NCBI GenBank assembly: GCA_944393345.1
Contig: CALXZW010000028.1
Location: 1-14,576 of the forward strand
From: an uncultured Clostridia bacterium
Lineage (GTDB): Bacteria; Bacillota; Clostridia; TANB77; CAG-508
Reading direction: 5' to 3'
DNA length: 14,576 nucleotides
Shown: in pieces, positions 13,947 to 14,576 of the stretch
Numbering within the stretch: position 1 is the stretch's first letter
Layout of the letters: each line of letters starts with the position of its first letter
Translations under genes and position numbers: made by a program
Notes under the pieces: model-generated
What the model saw: only the letters and a program-made list of their open reading frames with translations
The model's database searches: none
Told to the model about the DNA's origin: nothing

Positions 13947-14576
13947 ATGAAATTATTAATACACACTTGTTGTGCTCCATGTAGTGTATATTGTATAGAG
14001 AGTTTAAGAAAAGAAGAAATAGAGCCTATAGTATATTGGTTTAATCCAAATATACATCCATACATGGAATATAAAGCAAGAAGAGATTGTTTAAAAGAAT
14101 ATACTAAAAGCATTAATGTAAAAGCAATATTTGAAGAAAATTATGGATTACAGGATTTTTGTAAAAATGTGATAGGAGATTTACAAAATAGATGTAAAAA
14201 TTATTGTTACAAAGTAAGATTAGAGCAAACAGCAAAATATGCTAAAGAACACGGATATACACATTTTTCTACAACATTATTAGTAAGCCCATATCAAAAT
14301 CATGAAGCTTTAATAGAAGTTGCAAAACAAATGGCAGAGAAATATGATGTAGAGTTTTTATATAGAGATTTTAGAGTTGGATTTAGAGAAGGACAGACAA
14401 AAGCAAGAGAGTTAGGTTTATATATGCAAAAATATTGTGGATGTATTTTTTCTGAGGAGATTAGATATTATTGCCACAATCAAGCAAAGCCAGATGTAGC
14501 AATGGATTTAAAGGCTATTAAAGAAGAAAAACCACAAGTAAAAAGAATAGAAAATAAAGAAGATTACATGGACTTA
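13947..14576 (+). CDS. queH: Epoxyqueuosine reductase QueH (3' end outside window)
   Basis: QueH reduces epoxyqueuosine to queuosine in tRNA, the last step of Q34 synthesis, as the non-homologous alternative to QueG. From ATG 13947 the frame stays open for 210 codons to the window end, which is already near full family length. The diagnostic Cys pattern is present: HTCCAPCS (Cys8, Cys9, Cys12), NRCKNYCYKVRL (Cys83, Cys87), and YCGCIFS (Cys164, Cys166), the last resembling a redox-active pair and the others iron-sulfur ligands by family. LLVSPYQNH and the GFREGQ-type segment also fit. GGAG at 13934-13937 is the ribosome binding site. No terminator lies between ruvB and this gene, so co-transcription is possible. 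No preQ1 riboswitch was recognised in the 96-base gap. Confidence 0.93.
   Translation, partial: MKLLIHTCCAPCSVYCIESLRKEEIEPIVYWFNPNIHPYMEYKARRDCLKEYTKSINVKAIFEENYGLQDFCKNVIGDLQNRCKNYCYKVRLEQTAKYAKEHGYTHFSTTLLVSPYQNHEALIEVAKQMAEKYDVEFLYRDFRVGFREGQTKARELGLYMQKYCGCIFSEEIRYYCHNQAKPDVAMDLKAIKEEKPQVKRIENKEDYMDL

Overview
The window is AT-rich DNA (some 60-base stretches are about 10% G+C, most about 25-32% by hand count) from a low-GC Gram-positive bacterium, most likely a member of the Clostridia. The evidence is Firmicutes-type ribosome binding sites (AGGAGG), sigma-A promoters, and a gene set of YlbM/TmcAL, YqxK-type endonuclease Q, SpoIIM, XerD, RuvB, an LtaS-type synthase and QueH. TGA is used as an ordinary stop (for example at 1028, 3143 and 10415), so the code is standard. 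A gut clostridium of an uncultured type is plausible but is a guess.

Region 1 (1-4240) looks accessory. It holds the 3' part of an unrecognised protein gene with an overlapping 46-codon ORF, a minus-strand lipoprotein, about 700 bases of decayed DNA with a possible transposase remnant, a Bax-inhibitor-1 (YetJ-type) membrane protein, a 95-residue orphan protein with a structured leader, and a small DUF2651-like membrane protein with a Cys/Asn-rich tail. Most of these are monocistronic units with their own promoter, terminator or both.

Region 2 (4245-9818) is chromosomal housekeeping: tmcAL (tRNA-Met acetylation) divergent from rnhA, then a two-gene unit of a degenerate HD-GYP-like protein and endonuclease Q, then spoIIM and xerD. 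spoIIM is full length but carries two in-frame nonsense codons, so the engulfment machinery is probably defective and the lineage has probably lost sporulation. DNA integrity is a theme here: RNase H removes RNA from hybrids, EndoQ cuts at deaminated bases, and XerD resolves chromosome dimers.

Region 3 (9941-14576) runs in one direction with very short gaps: a PssD/Alg14-like and PssE/Alg13-like two-part glycosyltransferase, an LtaS-like polyglycerol-phosphate synthase, ruvB, and queH, which runs off the window end. The first three form a plausible cell-surface glycopolymer module. No promoter or terminator is visible between the glycosyltransferase pair and ruvB, so ruvB may be co-transcribed with it.

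No CRISPR array, tRNA, rRNA, phage module or complete mobile element was seen. The observations most worth following up are the double-nonsense spoIIM with its ribosome binding site buried in a terminator hairpin, the HD-GYP-like protein lacking its HD pair, the unrecognised gene 1 with its coupled small ORF, and the Cys-rich tail of the DUF2651-like protein.
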